A program made the position numbers and the translations under genes. Source: Nocardiopsis flavescens (lineage in GTDB: Bacteria > Actinomycetota > Actinomycetes > Streptosporangiales > Streptosporangiaceae). From it: DNA of 64,000 bases. How positions within the stretch are numbered: the first letter of the stretch is position 1; each line of letters begins with the position of its first letter. Shown piece after piece: positions 63,532 to 64,000 of this stretch. Under the pieces are notes generated by a model. It saw only the letters and a list, made by a program, of their open reading frames with translations, had not been told where the DNA came from and searched no databases. The DNA is taken from positions 62,001-126,000 of the forward strand of contig NZ_FQZK01000009.1 of NCBI RefSeq assembly GCF_900141985.1, given 5' to 3'.

Positions 63532-64000
63532 TTGCGAGTGGAGCGCCACGAGATCGGGTTCGTGGTCGACGACTACCGGCGCGAGGCCAACGCCAGGGGC
63601 AGGCAGATGGCGCTCCAGACCCTGGTGGGGAAGCCGTGGTTCCTCCTGAGGAGGGTGGATGCGGCTGTGGACACGGCTCGTCAGGAGCTGTTGGTGGATC
63701 CCCCGGCCTCGCGGTTGGAGACGTGGGAGGCGTGGGTGTTCGTGAGGCAGATCGCCAACGCCGCCTTCCAGCTCTCCGAGGTGGAGCTGGGGCAGGAGGC
63801 GGTGCTGCGGGTCGACCACGAGGACCGGCGGATCCGGATGGGCAGGCGCGTGCCGGTGGCGCGGCCCGCGGACTGGGAGACCGCGTTCCATCTGGCGGTG
63901 ACGTGCCGGGACCACGAGCGCGTGCGGGCGCTGTGCCGGATCCCGGTGGAGGGGTTGCGTGCGTCGGCGGCCCGGGGCGGGTCGGAGTACCTGGAGTTCA
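63532..64000 (+). CDS. Second Imm49-like protein, 3' end outside window
   Basis: Opens at TTG 63532 (or GTG 63538) and runs off the right edge (156 complete codons). RVERHEIG matches the family's N-terminus. It is a paralogue of the preceding gene: shared VGKP, the P-A-x-x-L-x-TWEAW block, E-x-GQ, W-x-TAF-x-LAVTCRD-x-x-RV-x-x-LC and ARGG in the same order. Tandem immunity genes of one family without an intervening toxin suggest protection against several toxin variants. Confidence 0.68.
   Translation, partial: MRVERHEIGFVVDDYRREANARGRQMALQTLVGKPWFLLRRVDAAVDTARQELLVDPPASRLETWEAWVFVRQIANAAFQLSEVELGQEAVLRVDHEDRRIRMGRRVPVARPADWETAFHLAVTCRDHERVRALCRIPVEGLRASAARGGSEYLEF

Overview
The window is very GC-rich with a strong third-position G/C bias, frequent GTG and TTG starts and many 4-bp stop/start overlaps. 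Gene content (SigE-type sigma factor, type VII secretion EccC, LCP protein, RDD, DUF3151 and DUF6177 families, GntR-TetR regulator, purA..DUF3151..fba order) points to an actinomycete. Streptosporangiales/Nocardiopsis-like is my best guess, but no rRNA or other marker is present to settle it. I see no insertion sequence, integrase, CRISPR array or replication origin; one tRNA (Ser, GCT) is present.

Layout. 1-3 kb: an LCP cell-wall ligase cut by the left edge and a small anchored protein. 3.1-8.6 kb: a ROK repressor divergent from an Entner-Doudoroff operon, zwf-edd-eda, with a 9-bp inverted repeat between them. 8.7-11.2 kb: a methyltransferase, tag, and an HD-domain gene with no ATG/GTG/TTG start. 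11.4-17.2 kb: a heterodimeric ABC exporter whose two ATPase halves are degenerate in complementary ways, preceded by a compact set of four overlapping small genes, three of them encoding predicted membrane proteins. 17.3-23.9 kb: TetR/DoxX pair with twin operators, a histidine kinase/response regulator pair, and a MacB-type permease/ATPase pair. 24.1-28.1 kb: a GntR-TetR fusion regulator divergent from an FAD monooxygenase, VOC protein and membrane protein, which looks like a self-contained detoxification cassette. 28.1-31.1 kb: a molybdopterin oxidoreductase without the usual Fe-S cysteines, coupled to a 154-residue partner. 31.3-36.6 kb: tRNA-Ser, SigE-family sigma factor, a Cys-rich/MauE pair, a lipoprotein and a HisC-like aminotransferase. 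36.6-49.8 kb: mostly core metabolism (regulator, murA, purA-purD-purC, DUF3151, fba, pyrE, cutA, acetyltransferase); fba shares its upstream region with a DasR-type GGTCTAGACC palindrome.

49.8-64 kb is the most accessory-looking part: a type VII secretion block (RDD protein, three-ATPase EccC, DUF6177) divergent from a run of secreted-type genes. These are two small proteins, an 850-residue WXG-like effector with a Gly-rich linker and variable C-terminus, and a candidate immunity gene whose frame is broken at a TCC-TGA that a +1 shift would repair. They are followed by an orphan nuclease-type toxin tip and two tandem Imm49-like genes, the second cut by the right edge. The toxin tips are less GC-rich than the surrounding genes, as expected of exchanged effector modules.

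Functions come from motif and family recognition by eye; no database search was possible.
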